The position numbers and the translations under genes are program-made. A model generated the notes under the pieces. That model searched no databases. It was not told the origin of the DNA and worked only from the letters and a program-made list of their open reading frames with translations. 64,000 nt of DNA, taken from contig JAZQHB010000056.1 in NCBI GenBank assembly GCA_045540355.1, positions 14,094-78,093 on the forward strand, in the 5' to 3' direction. Source of the stretch: RGIG2945 sp045540355. GTDB lineage: Bacteria; Bacillota; Clostridia; Oscillospirales; Acutalibacteraceae. Shown here piece after piece: positions 43,477 through 52,809 of this stretch. Numbering within the stretch: position 1 is the stretch's first letter; each line of letters starts with the position of its first letter.

Positions 43477-44566
43477 TGCTCTTTTCCTCCTTCATCATCC
43501 TTATGAAGCGGTCAAACAGATATGCACTGTCCTGCGGCCCGGGTGCACTCTCGGGATGATATTGCACACTGAATATTTTATCTTTATCGCATTTCACTCC
43601 TTCAACCGTGCTATCAAGCAAATTGATATGGGTAACTTCAAGCTCCGTTGACTTAACACTTTCGTAGTCAACCGCATAGGAATGATTCTGCGAGGTGATT
43701 TCAATTTTGTTAGTTTCAAGATTACGAACGGGATGATTCCCGCCCCTGTGACCGAATTTGAGCTTATAGGTTTTTGCACCGTAGGCAAGAGAAATAATCT
43801 GATGACCCAAACAAATTCCAAAAATCGGATATCTGCCCTTAAGAGCTTTGATAGTTTCTGCTACAGGTTGAACATCAGTCGGGTCGCCGGGCCCGTTTGA
43901 AATAAACACACCGTCGGGGCAAAGCTTTTCAATTTCATCAGAAGAAGTATTCCAAGGTACAATTGTTACCTTGCAATTTCTTTTGTTGAGTGAACGTACG
44001 ATGTTCATTTTCATTCCGCAGTCAATGGCAACAACATGATATTTTTCGTTTTTGCATGGTGAAACCCATATTTTATCACAACTCACGGTTGAAACCGCAT
44101 TAGTCGGGATATCCGCTTTTTTCAGTATGTCCATACAATATTCATGGGAAACATTGGCATCTGTTATTATTACCTTACAGCTTCCGTTATCTCTGATAGA
44201 ACGGGTAAGCTTACGAGTATCAATGCTGTAAATGCCCGGTATTCCGTGCTTTTTCATAACTTCGGAAAGAGTTGCCGTGCTTCTGAAATTTGAAGGCAAA
44301 TCGTTGTATTCACGAACAATGAGTGCACCTATAGTCGGTGTTTTTGTTTCAAAGTCATCATCTGCCATTCCGTAATTTCCGATAAGCGGATAAGTCATAA
44401 CAACCGCCTGATACGTATAAGAAGGATCGGAAATTATTTCCTGATAACCGACCATTGAAGTGTTAAAAACAATTTCGTATACCTTGTCGGATGTATCGCC
44501 GAAAGCATAGCCGTAGTATTCACTTCCGTCCTCTAAAACAATTTTTCTGTTATATTGTGTAACCAT
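43469..44566 (-). CDS. carA: Carbamoyl-phosphate synthase small subunit (glutaminase)
   Basis: This 365-residue class I glutamine amidotransferase has the nucleophile motif FGICLGHQI (near residue 245) and the His/Glu pair in VQYHPES. It hydrolyses glutamine and channels ammonia to CarB. I chose the ATG at 44566 (MVTQYNRKIVLEDG) after AGAGAGGT; a longer reading would lie inside purF. It lies four bases after purF. Confidence 0.95.
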   Translation of the reverse strand: MVTQYNRKIVLEDGSEYYGYAFGDTSDKVYEIVFNTSMVGYQEIISDPSYTYQAVVMTYPLIGNYGMADDDFETKTPTIGALIVREYNDLPSNFRSTATLSEVMKKHGIPGIYSIDTRKLTRSIRDNGSCKVIITDANVSHEYCMDILKKADIPTNAVSTVSCDKIWVSPCKNEKYHVVAIDCGMKMNIVRSLNKRNCKVTIVPWNTSSDEIEKLCPDGVFISNGPGDPTDVQPVAETIKALKGRYPIFGICLGHQIISLAYGAKTYKLKFGHRGGNHPVRNLETNKIEITSQNHSYAVDYESVKSTELEVTHINLLDSTVEGVKCDKDKIFSVQYHPESAPGPQDSAYLFDRFIRMMKEEKSNA

Positions 44567-44570
44567 ACCG

Positions 44571-45998
44571 TTACCTCTCTTTTTTAGCCTCTGAAAGCTT
44601 TTGTTCAAATCTGTTTTTGCATATATCGGTCGGAATTTCTGTCGGATAATCACCGTTAAAACAGGCAGAGCAATAATCACAGTTGCCCGTCAGTAAAGAA
44701 AGCTGAGAAACGGGCAGATATCCCAAGGTATCAGCACCTATTATTTTCGCAATATCTTCAACTGAATGATTGCAGGCAATCAGATTCTCTCTTGTATCAA
44801 TATCCGTGCCGTAATAACACGGATTCAGAAACGGAGGTGAAGAAATACGCATATGAATTTCTTCAGCTCCCGCTTCACGCAGAAGAGTTACTATTCTGCC
44901 GCAGGTTGTACCTCTTACAATTGAATCGTCAATAAGAACAACCTTTTTACCTTTAACGCTTTCTTCAACTGCACTGAGCTTTATTTTTACCTGATCAAGC
45001 CTCGTGCTTTGACCGGGCGAAATAAAGGTCCTTCCGATATATTTGTTTTTTATAAGACCTATTCCGTAAGGAATGCCGGACTGATGGCTGAATCCGAGTG
45101 CCGCATCAAGACCCGAATCAGGAACACCTACCACAATATCGGCATCCGCAGGATGCTCCCTCGCAAGTATTTTGCCTGCTTCGATTCTTGATAAATGAAC
45201 GGAAACACCGTCAATTTCGGAATCGGGACGTGCAAAATAAATATATTCAAAAATGCAGAGTTTTTTCTTTTTAGAATCACAGTGTTCCTTTCGGCTGACA
45301 ATTCCGTTTTTGCCGAAAACTATTATTTCGCCGGGTTCAACATCACGGATAAATTCCGCACCCACAGCCTTTAACGCACAGCTTTCGGATGCTATAACAT
45401 ACATTCCGTCTTGTGTTTTGCCGTAGCAAAGCGGTCTGAAGCCGTAAGGGTCTCGAGCACAAATAAGCTTTTGCGGCGACATCAGAACAAGCGAATAGGC
45501 TCCTTCAAGAATATTCATTGCCGAGCTTAAAGCATCTTCTATCGAGGGCAGTTTCAGGCGCTCTCTTGTTACGATATATGCAATGGTTTCGGTATCACTT
45601 GTTGTGTGAAAAATAGCTCCGGATAATTCGAGTTCATTGCGGAGTTTTGCGGCATTGCTCAGATTTCCGTTATGAGCAAGTGCCATTCTGCCTTTCTGAT
45701 GATTAACTTCAATGGGCTGGCAGTTGGTGCGGTTTGTACCGCCCGTTGTGCCGTATCGGACATGCCCCACAGCCATTGTGCCTTTCGGAAATCTTGACAG
45801 AACTTCGGAATGAAAAACCTCGCTGACAAGTCCCAAATCCTTGTGAGAACTGAAAAGCCCGTCATCATTAACAACTATTCCGCAGCTTTCCTGTCCTCTG
45901 TGCTGCAGGGCATATAAGCCGTAATATACAACACCCGCTACATCGGCAGGCTCGGCTGAAATCACTCCGAAAACTCCGCATTCTTCATGTATGCTCAT
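44571..45998 (-). CDS. purF: Amidophosphoribosyltransferase
   Basis: This 475-residue enzyme catalyses the first committed step of purine synthesis from PRPP and glutamine. The N-terminal propeptide MSIHEE precedes the glutaminase Cys7 (ECGVFG), as in the Bacillus-type enzyme. The PRPP motif is VVLIDDSIVRGTT (near residue 350), and the Cys pair NCDYCSACFNGDYPT suits the Fe-S cluster. The start overlaps the pyrG stop by four bases. Confidence 0.95.
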   Translation of the reverse strand: MSIHEECGVFGVISAEPADVAGVVYYGLYALQHRGQESCGIVVNDDGLFSSHKDLGLVSEVFHSEVLSRFPKGTMAVGHVRYGTTGGTNRTNCQPIEVNHQKGRMALAHNGNLSNAAKLRNELELSGAIFHTTSDTETIAYIVTRERLKLPSIEDALSSAMNILEGAYSLVLMSPQKLICARDPYGFRPLCYGKTQDGMYVIASESCALKAVGAEFIRDVEPGEIIVFGKNGIVSRKEHCDSKKKKLCIFEYIYFARPDSEIDGVSVHLSRIEAGKILAREHPADADIVVGVPDSGLDAALGFSHQSGIPYGIGLIKNKYIGRTFISPGQSTRLDQVKIKLSAVEESVKGKKVVLIDDSIVRGTTCGRIVTLLREAGAEEIHMRISSPPFLNPCYYGTDIDTRENLIACNHSVEDIAKIIGADTLGYLPVSQLSLLTGNCDYCSACFNGDYPTEIPTDICKNRFEQKLSEAKKER

Positions 45999-47608
45999 TC
46001 TTTTCCTCCGTTTGAACGCTTAAGTGCCGCACCTACAAATCCCTTGAACAGCGGATGCGGCTTGTTGGGTCTGCTTTTGAATTCGGGATGATACTGAACG
46101 CCTACATAGAACGGTCTTTCTGTCAGCTCAACGGTTTCAACAAGCCTTTCATCAGGAGAAAGTCCGCTTAAAGTAAGTCCGTGTTGTGTAAGCAAATCAC
46201 GGTAATAGTTGTTGAGTTCGTAGCGGTGTCTGTGGCGTTCGCTGATATGATTTGTTTCATAGCAACGCTCCATTGTTGTGTCGGGTTTTATTTTGCAAGG
46301 ATAAGCACCCAAACGAAGCGTACCGCCCTTGTCAATATCATCACTCTGACCGGGCATAAAGTTGATTACCTTATGCCTGCACAGTTCATCAAACTCACCC
46401 GAATCAGCATCTGAAATACCGCATACATTCCGTGCGTATTCGATAACGGCGATTTGCATACCCAAACAAATTCCGAAATAAGGAAGGTGGTTTTCTCTTG
46501 CGTATTTTGCAGCAAGAATCATACCTTCGATACCACGGCTTCCGAAACCGCCGGGAACAATAATACCGTCGAGCTCCGAAAGAAATTCCGAACAATTTTC
46601 AGCGGTCAGCTTTTCGGAATCAATCCAACTGATTTTTATATGGGTGTTATGGTAATATCCTGCGTGCTGAAGAGCTTCCGCAACCGAAAGATATGCATCG
46701 TGAAGCTCAACATATTTGCCGACAAGACCAATGTTTACGGTATAAGGTATCGCCTTGATGCGCTCCACCATCTGCGTCCATTCCGCAAGGTCAGGCTCGG
46801 GAGCATTTATGCCGAGCTCACGGCAGACAACGGATGAAAAATCAGATTTTTCGAGCATTAAAGGGGCTTCGTAAAGGTTTGGGAGAGTGATGTTTTCAAT
46901 AACACAATCGGGTTTGACATTACAGAAAAGAGATATCTTTTTAAATATGGATTCTTCCAACGGCTCATCACAGCGAAGTACAACAATGTTCGGGTTGATG
47001 CCCATGCCTTGAAGCTCCTTAACGGAATGCTGCGTAGGCTTTGATTTGTGTTCATCGGAACCGCGAAGAAACGGAACAAGAGTCACATGGATAAAAAGGC
47101 TGTTTTCTCTGCCGACCTCAAGCGAAATCTGACGTACCGCTTCAATAAAAGGCTGTGATTCAATATCGCCGATTGTTCCGCCGATTTCAGTTATAACAAC
47201 ATCTGCATTTGTCTTTTTGCCTACGCTGTAAACAAACTCTTTGATTTCATTTGTAATATGAGGAATCACTTGAACGGTTGAGCCGAGATATTCTCCTCTG
47301 CGTTCCTTATTCAAAACATTCCAATAAACCTTGCCCGTAGTCAGGTTTGAATATTTATTCAGATTTTCGTCTATAAATCTCTCGTAGTGCCCCAAATCAA
47401 GGTCGGTTTCAGCACCGTCTTCGGTAACATAAACCTCGCCGTGCTGATAAGGACTCATCGTTCCGGGATCAACATTTATATACGGGTCAAGCTTCTGTGC
47501 GGCAACCTTTAAGCCTCTTGCTTTGAGAAGTCTTCCGAGCGAAGCGGCGGTTATTCCCTTACCGAGACCCGAAACAACGCCTCCGGTTACAAATATATAT
47601 TTGGTCAT
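45995..47608 (-). CDS. pyrG: CTP synthase
   Basis: This 537-residue enzyme aminates UTP to CTP using glutamine. The N-terminal synthetase (TKYIFVTGGVVSGLGKGI) is followed by a class I glutaminase with GICLGMQIAVIEYARN (near residue 375). I chose the ATG at 47608, four bases after the guaA stop. It overlaps purF. It is another glutamine-consuming step in the same operon. Confidence 0.95.
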   Translation of the reverse strand: MTKYIFVTGGVVSGLGKGITAASLGRLLKARGLKVAAQKLDPYINVDPGTMSPYQHGEVYVTEDGAETDLDLGHYERFIDENLNKYSNLTTGKVYWNVLNKERRGEYLGSTVQVIPHITNEIKEFVYSVGKKTNADVVITEIGGTIGDIESQPFIEAVRQISLEVGRENSLFIHVTLVPFLRGSDEHKSKPTQHSVKELQGMGINPNIVVLRCDEPLEESIFKKISLFCNVKPDCVIENITLPNLYEAPLMLEKSDFSSVVCRELGINAPEPDLAEWTQMVERIKAIPYTVNIGLVGKYVELHDAYLSVAEALQHAGYYHNTHIKISWIDSEKLTAENCSEFLSELDGIIVPGGFGSRGIEGMILAAKYARENHLPYFGICLGMQIAVIEYARNVCGISDADSGEFDELCRHKVINFMPGQSDDIDKGGTLRLGAYPCKIKPDTTMERCYETNHISERHRHRYELNNYYRDLLTQHGLTLSGLSPDERLVETVELTERPFYVGVQYHPEFKSRPNKPHPLFKGFVGAALKRSNGGKE

Positions 47609-47612
47609 ATTA

Positions 47613-49157
47613 TCACTCCCATTCAACTGTGGCAGGAGGCTTCGAGGTGATATCATAAACAACTCTTGATATGCCTTTAACCTCGTTTGTTATTCTGTTG
47701 CTTGATTTTTCAAGAACCTCATACGGCAGCCTTGTCCACTCAGCAGTCATAAAATCATCGGTTGAAACTGCACGCAAGGCAACGGTATAGCCATAAGTTC
47801 TCGCATCACCCATAACACCGACGGTCCTTGAATCGGTCAGCACTGCAAAATACTGGCTTGCCGATTTTTCGAGACCTGCTTTTGATATTTCGTCACGGAA
47901 TATCGCATCCGCTTCGCGGAGAATATCAAGCTTTTCTTTTGTAATTTCTCCGATTACTCTGACTGCAAGACCCGGACCCGGAAACGGCTGACGCCATACG
48001 AGCTCATAAGGTATGCCGAGCTTTGTTCCTGCCTCACGCACCTCATCCTTAAAAAGGTCACGAAGAGGCTCTGCTATTTCGTCAAAGGATATAACATCGG
48101 GCAGACCGCCCACGTTATGGTGACTCTTAATAACCGCTGAATCGCCTTTGCCGCTTTCAATTACATCAGGATAAATTGTGCCCTGAACAAGCACATTGAT
48201 TTTTCCGAGTTTTTTTGCTTCATCTTCAAACACACGGATAAATTCTTCGCCGATTATTTTTCTTTTTTCTTCGGGATCGGCAACTCCCGAAAGCTTATTT
48301 AAAAATCTTTCTTCGGCATTTACCCTTATGAGATTCAGTCCGAATTTTTCCCTGAAAGTTTGCTCAACAAAATCACCTTCATTTTTACGCAAAAGACCGT
48401 GATCAACAAAAACGCAGGTCAGATTTTTACCTATTGCCTTGTGAAGAAGAACAGCGGCAACCGATGAATCAACTCCTCCCGAAAGAGCGAGAAGAACCTT
48501 TTTATCTTTAAGCTCCACACGGTATTTTTCAACGGATTGTTCAACAAAATCATCCATTTTCCATTCACCCTTGCAGCCACAGATTTCAAAAAGAAAATTG
48601 CTCAGCATTTCTTTTCCGTATTCGGTGTGGGTAACTTCGGGATGAAACTGAACTCCGTAAAGCTTTCTTTTTTCATCACACATTGCGGCACACGGACACT
48701 TATCCGTATATGCAATAATTTTAAATTCTTCGGGAGGTGTTTTTACATAGTCCGTATGGCTCATCCAACAAATACTTTCGTACGGAACATTTTTAAACAA
48801 CGGGTTTTCCTTTGTGAACACAGCGGTTTTTCCGTATTCGCTGCCGTTTTCAGCACTGCGTATTTCTCCGCCTGCCATATACGCCATAAGCTGACAGCCG
48901 TAGCAGATACCGAGAATCGGAATACCTGCATTGAGAATATCCGCAGAATAATGGGGCGACAGTTCATCGTATACGCTGTTGGGTCCGCCCGTAAAAATTA
49001 TGCCCTTATATCCGATTTCTTTTATCTCATCAACAGATATTTTGTTATACGGCTTTATTTCGGCATAGACATGCTGTTCACGCACACGCCTTGCAATCAG
49101 CTGATTATACTGACCGCCGAAATCAAGCACAAGTATTTTTTCACTCACCGTGTTCAC
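47613..49157 (-). CDS. guaA: GMP synthase (glutamine-hydrolysing)
   Basis: This 514-residue protein has an N-terminal glutaminase (LGICYGCQLMAYMAGG, residues about 75-90) and an ATP-pyrophosphatase domain (LALSGGVDSSVAAVLLH near 225), ending in the dimerisation motif ...TSKPPATVEWE. It makes GMP from XMP. It is full length. It lies eight bases after purB. Confidence 0.95.
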   Translation of the reverse strand: MNTVSEKILVLDFGGQYNQLIARRVREQHVYAEIKPYNKISVDEIKEIGYKGIIFTGGPNSVYDELSPHYSADILNAGIPILGICYGCQLMAYMAGGEIRSAENGSEYGKTAVFTKENPLFKNVPYESICWMSHTDYVKTPPEEFKIIAYTDKCPCAAMCDEKRKLYGVQFHPEVTHTEYGKEMLSNFLFEICGCKGEWKMDDFVEQSVEKYRVELKDKKVLLALSGGVDSSVAAVLLHKAIGKNLTCVFVDHGLLRKNEGDFVEQTFREKFGLNLIRVNAEERFLNKLSGVADPEEKRKIIGEEFIRVFEDEAKKLGKINVLVQGTIYPDVIESGKGDSAVIKSHHNVGGLPDVISFDEIAEPLRDLFKDEVREAGTKLGIPYELVWRQPFPGPGLAVRVIGEITKEKLDILREADAIFRDEISKAGLEKSASQYFAVLTDSRTVGVMGDARTYGYTVALRAVSTDDFMTAEWTRLPYEVLEKSSNRITNEVKGISRVVYDITSKPPATVEWE

Positions 49158-49165
49158 CTCCGTTT

Positions 49166-50581
49166 TTATAAATCTATTTCCGTATTTTCGTGCGAAACAC
49201 CGACAAGCAGCGGTTTTATCTTGCCGAGAAATACATCAACCTGTTCGGGACATCTGCCTATATATGCAGACGGGGTGAGAAGTGTATTCATCTCTTCTTC
49301 GGTTAAACCGAATTCTTTTTCTGCCGCCAGACGTGAAAGCAGGTCGCATTCTTCACCGTTTTTCATTTTTGCAGTTGCCTCCATAGAGCATTTGCGGATT
49401 GTTTCGTGAAGCTGCTGACGGTTTCCTCCTTTTTTGACCGCTTCCATCATCAGATTTTCTGTTGCAATAAACGGCAGATATTCTTTAACTGTTTTTTTAA
49501 CAATTTTTTCATTGACATGAAGTCCGTCGGTAACATTCTGTGCAAGACGGAGAATCGCATCTGCACAGAGGAAGCCTTCGGGCATTGATATACGGCGATT
49601 TGCGGAATCATCCAGAGTACGCTCAAGCCACTGTGTTGAAGCGGTCATCGGTGCATTCATTGCATCCGCCATAAGATATCGTGCAAGCGAGCATATTCTC
49701 TCGCTTCTCATAGGGTTGCGCTTATATGCCATGGCAGATGACCCAATCTGATTCTTTTCAAACGGTTCTTCAAGCTGTCTGTCGTGCTGGAGAAGCCTTA
49801 TATCATTTGCCATTCTGTAACAGCTCTGTGCAACCGAAGAAAGAGCGTTAAGAATCCTGCTGTCAACCTTGCGGGGATATGTCTGACCGCAAACATCAAA
49901 GCATTCTTCAAAGTCGAAATCCGATGCAATCATTCGGTTCATTTCATCGATTTTTGATGTATCGCCCTCAAACAAATCGACAAAGCTTGCTTCTGTTCCT
50001 GTTGTACCTCTGCATCCGAGAAATTTGATGTTTTCAATTGCGAAATCAATCTCGTTGAGATCGGAGAGATAATCCTGTATCCAGAGTGTTGCTCTTTTGC
50101 CGACAGTTACAAGCTGTGCGGGCTGATAGTGGGTATAGCCGAGAGTCGGCAGAGCTTTATATTTTTCTGCGAATTCCGAAAGGTTTGCAACAACCTTTAA
50201 AAGCTCCTTGCGAAGATAAATGAGTGCATCACGGTAAATAATCAAATCAGCATTATCGGTTACATAGCAGCTTGTTGCGCCGAGATGAATGATGCCTGCC
50301 GCAGAGGGTGCAACCTTGCCGTAAGCATAAACATGAGCCATAACATCGTGGCGCACTTCTTTTTCTCTTTTGCTTACGCATTCGTAATCTATGTTTTCAA
50401 TATTATTTTCCAAATCCGAAACCTGCTCTGCCGTTACGGGAAGACCAAGCTTCATTTCCGCCTTTGCAAGTGATACCCAGAGTCTGCGCCATGTACGATA
50501 ACGCATATCCGACGAAAAAAGCTCAAGCATATATTTTGATGCGTAGCGAGATGATAAGGGGGATTCGTATTGATTGGTCAT
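49166..50581 (-). CDS. purB: Adenylosuccinate lyase
   Basis: This 471-residue member of the fumarase/aspartase superfamily carries the signature SSAMAYKRNPMRSERI (near residue 285). It splits SAICAR to AICAR and adenylosuccinate to AMP, releasing fumarate derived from aspartate. It is placed directly after purA and purC, whose products feed it. No frameshift is seen. Confidence 0.94.
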   Translation of the reverse strand: MTNQYESPLSSRYASKYMLELFSSDMRYRTWRRLWVSLAKAEMKLGLPVTAEQVSDLENNIENIDYECVSKREKEVRHDVMAHVYAYGKVAPSAAGIIHLGATSCYVTDNADLIIYRDALIYLRKELLKVVANLSEFAEKYKALPTLGYTHYQPAQLVTVGKRATLWIQDYLSDLNEIDFAIENIKFLGCRGTTGTEASFVDLFEGDTSKIDEMNRMIASDFDFEECFDVCGQTYPRKVDSRILNALSSVAQSCYRMANDIRLLQHDRQLEEPFEKNQIGSSAMAYKRNPMRSERICSLARYLMADAMNAPMTASTQWLERTLDDSANRRISMPEGFLCADAILRLAQNVTDGLHVNEKIVKKTVKEYLPFIATENLMMEAVKKGGNRQQLHETIRKCSMEATAKMKNGEECDLLSRLAAEKEFGLTEEEMNTLLTPSAYIGRCPEQVDVFLGKIKPLLVGVSHENTEIDL

Positions 50582-50593
50582 ATTGAGTTCTCC

Positions 50594-51871
50594 TTATTTT
50601 CTTATTATTATGCTGTCTCTTTCAGGTCCTACTGAAACATAGGTTATCGGACAGCTCATGGCTTTTTCGATAAATGTTACATAATTCTGTGCCTGCTCGG
50701 GCAGGTCATCCCATGAACGGATATCGGAAATATCGCATTTCCAGCCGTCAAGGTATTCAACAACTGGCTTTGCATTATTTAAAGCAACAGGGAACGGAAA
50801 GCGGTTTGTTTTTTCATTGCCAACAAGATAATGAGTACAAACGGGAATCTTATCCATGTAGCTCAGAACATCAAGCTTGGTAAGTGCTATCTCGGTTGCA
50901 CCCTGTACCTGAACACCGTATTTTGTTGCAGGTAAATCAATGGGGCCGACTCTTCTCGGTCTGCCGGTTTTGGCACCGTATTCAAACCCTGCTTTGCGAA
51001 GCTCTTCCGCTTCATCGCCAAACATCTCGCATACAAAAGGACCTTCACCAACACAGGTTGAATATGCTTTGACAACACCCACAACATCATTGATTATTGC
51101 GGAAGGTAAGCCAGAACCGATGGGTGCGTATGCCGCCGTAGTGTTTGACGATGTTGTGTAGGGGTAAATTCCGTAATCAAGGTCTCGCAGAGAACCGAGT
51201 TGAGCTTCAAAAAGAATGCTTTTACCGCTTGCCTGTGCTTCTTTCAGAAATGCACCTGTATCACACACAAAAGGCTTGATTTTTTCGCAATATTCTGAAA
51301 TCCATTTATCAAGCATTTCTTCTGTATAAGGCTTTGCACCGTATACTTCGGTTAAGGTGAGATTTTTCCATTCTGCCAAATCAGCGAGATGAGCTTTAAG
51401 CTCTTCGGGATAGAAAAGCTCACCCGCAAGAATTGTTTTCTTTTGGTATTTATCGGAATAAAACGGAGCTATTCCTTGTTTTGTTGAACCGTATTTTTTA
51501 TCCTTGAGTCTCATTTCCTCAAGCTCGTCCAAATCACGGTGCCAAGGAAGAAGGAGCGATGCACGGTCGCTTATTTTGAGATTTTCGGGGGTAAGCGAAA
51601 CTCCCTTTTCCATAACATCCTGCATTTCGTTCCAAAGATTTTCGGGGTCAAGAGCAACGCCGTTTCCGAGAATATTCACGACACCTTCTCTGAAGATACC
51701 CGATGGAAGAAGGTGCAAGGCAAATTTTCCGTGCTCATTGATAACGGTGTGTCCTGCGTTCCCGCCGCCTTGATAGCGGACTACAACATCATAGTTTTCA
51801 GTCAGCAAATCAACCATTCTGCCTTTTCCTTCATCGCCCCAGTTGATTCCGACTATTGCACAGTTTGACAT
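50594..51871 (-). CDS. purA: Adenylosuccinate synthetase
   Basis: This 425-residue GTPase-like enzyme joins IMP and aspartate. The N-terminal loop is GINWGDEGKGRMVDLL, a variant of the usual GxQWGDEGKGK. Other conserved parts are GGGNAGHTV, TGRPRRVGPIDL and GATEIALTKLDVL. I chose the ATG at 51871, 13 bases after the purC stop. Confidence 0.94.
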   Translation of the reverse strand: MSNCAIVGINWGDEGKGRMVDLLTENYDVVVRYQGGGNAGHTVINEHGKFALHLLPSGIFREGVVNILGNGVALDPENLWNEMQDVMEKGVSLTPENLKISDRASLLLPWHRDLDELEEMRLKDKKYGSTKQGIAPFYSDKYQKKTILAGELFYPEELKAHLADLAEWKNLTLTEVYGAKPYTEEMLDKWISEYCEKIKPFVCDTGAFLKEAQASGKSILFEAQLGSLRDLDYGIYPYTTSSNTTAAYAPIGSGLPSAIINDVVGVVKAYSTCVGEGPFVCEMFGDEAEELRKAGFEYGAKTGRPRRVGPIDLPATKYGVQVQGATEIALTKLDVLSYMDKIPVCTHYLVGNEKTNRFPFPVALNNAKPVVEYLDGWKCDISDIRSWDDLPEQAQNYVTFIEKAMSCPITYVSVGPERDSIIIRK

Positions 51872-51884
51872 TTCAAATCCTCCC

Positions 51885-52598
51885 TTATATATGCTGCTCA
51901 AGGCGTTTCATGACCTCTGCATAAGCATCTTCAACGCCACCCAAATTACAGCGGAATCTGTCCTTATCAAGCTTTTCTCTCGTTTTGGTATCCCATAAGC
52001 GGCAGGTATCGGGGCTGATTTCGTCGGCAAGAACTATTGTCCCGTCAGCAAGTCTGCCGAATTCAAGCTTGAAATCAACAAGTGTAACACCGCATTCAGT
52101 CCAGAAAGCTTTCAACTGTTCATTAACTCCAAAGGCATATTTTTTGATTGTTTCTATTTCTTCGGGTGTCGCAAGCTTCATTGCAATTGCGTGATATTCA
52201 TCCATAAGAGGGTCACCCAAATCATCGTTTTTATAAGAAAATTCAATGGTAGGAGTTTCAAACACAAAGCCTTCCTCCACTCCGTAGCGTTTGGAGAATG
52301 AGCCTGCTGCAATATTTCTTACAATCACTTCAAGGGGTACAATGGAAACTTTTTTAACCAGAGTTTCCCTTTCTGAAAGTTCTTTGACAAAATGAGTGGG
52401 AATACCAACTCGCTCAAGCCTCTGCATAAGAAGGTTGCTCATTTTGTTATTGATAATGCCTTTGCCTGCGATTGTTCCTTTTTTCAAACCGTTGAATGCC
52501 GTTGCATCATCCTTATAGGAAACAATCAAAAGCTCGGGGCTATCAGTCTTAAAAACTTTTTTCGCCTTTCCTTCGTAAAGCTGTTCTTTTTTTGTCAT
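51885..52598 (-). CDS. purC: SAICAR synthetase
   Basis: This 237-residue ATP-dependent enzyme couples CAIR to aspartate in purine synthesis (KKEQLYEGKAKKVFKTD at the N-terminus; LADEISPDTCRLWD near 195). I chose the ATG at 52598 after GGAGG; the extension to 52640 would be inside the second leader hairpin. It heads the 12-gene operon and is preceded by its own promoter and two tandem terminator-like leaders. Confidence 0.94.
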   Translation of the reverse strand: MTKKEQLYEGKAKKVFKTDSPELLIVSYKDDATAFNGLKKGTIAGKGIINNKMSNLLMQRLERVGIPTHFVKELSERETLVKKVSIVPLEVIVRNIAAGSFSKRYGVEEGFVFETPTIEFSYKNDDLGDPLMDEYHAIAMKLATPEEIETIKKYAFGVNEQLKAFWTECGVTLVDFKLEFGRLADGTIVLADEISPDTCRLWDTKTREKLDKDRFRCNLGGVEDAYAEVMKRLEQHI

Positions 52599-52623
52599 TT
52601 CAGTGTACCTCCGTTCAAAATTT

Positions 52624-52672
52624 AAAAAAGGCAATGACAACTTAATGAATAAACATCAAGACGCCATTGCCT
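52624..52672 (-). promoter_or_regulatory. purC leader, second hairpin-terminator
   Basis: On the minus strand AGGCAATG pairs with CATTGCCT and an inner CUUGAUG pairs with CAUUAAG across a GCGU/UUGU internal loop, followed by six Ts. It shares the 5' word GGCAATGGCGTCTT with the other nitrogen leaders. Confidence 0.75.
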
Positions 52673-52694
52673 ATATCCGCTTGTTTAATTTTCG

Positions 52695-52749
52695 ATAAAA
52701 AAGAAGGCAGAGACACTTCGAGAATCAAACTCAAAGACGCCTTTGCCTT
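52695..52749 (-). promoter_or_regulatory. purC leader, first hairpin-terminator
   Basis: On the minus strand AAGGCA pairs with TGCCTT and an inner CUUUGAG pairs with CUCGAAG, separated by a GGCGU-containing internal loop, followed by CTTTTTT. The 5' word is AAGGCAAAGGCGTCTTT. It lies immediately after the promoter and upstream of the second copy. Confidence 0.78.
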
Positions 52750-52759
52750 TAATGCAGAT

Positions 52760-52789
52760 ATTATACTCCAACAGACGGCAATTTGTCAA
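52760..52789 (-). promoter_or_regulatory. purC operon promoter
   Basis: TTGACA (52789-52784), an 18-base spacer and TATAAT (52765-52760). It starts about 20 bases after the asnS stop, so the purine unit is transcribed separately from asnB-asnS. Confidence 0.88.
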
Positions 52790-52809
52790 CCTCTGATAAA
52801 AGATTATTT

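Noticed and set aside
48537..49409. Long plus-strand open frame opposite guaA (and similar ones at 54693-55520, 57959-58537, 39409-39978)
   Set aside because: They lie wholly antisense to well-conserved genes, lack SDs and have composition expected from the complementary strand.
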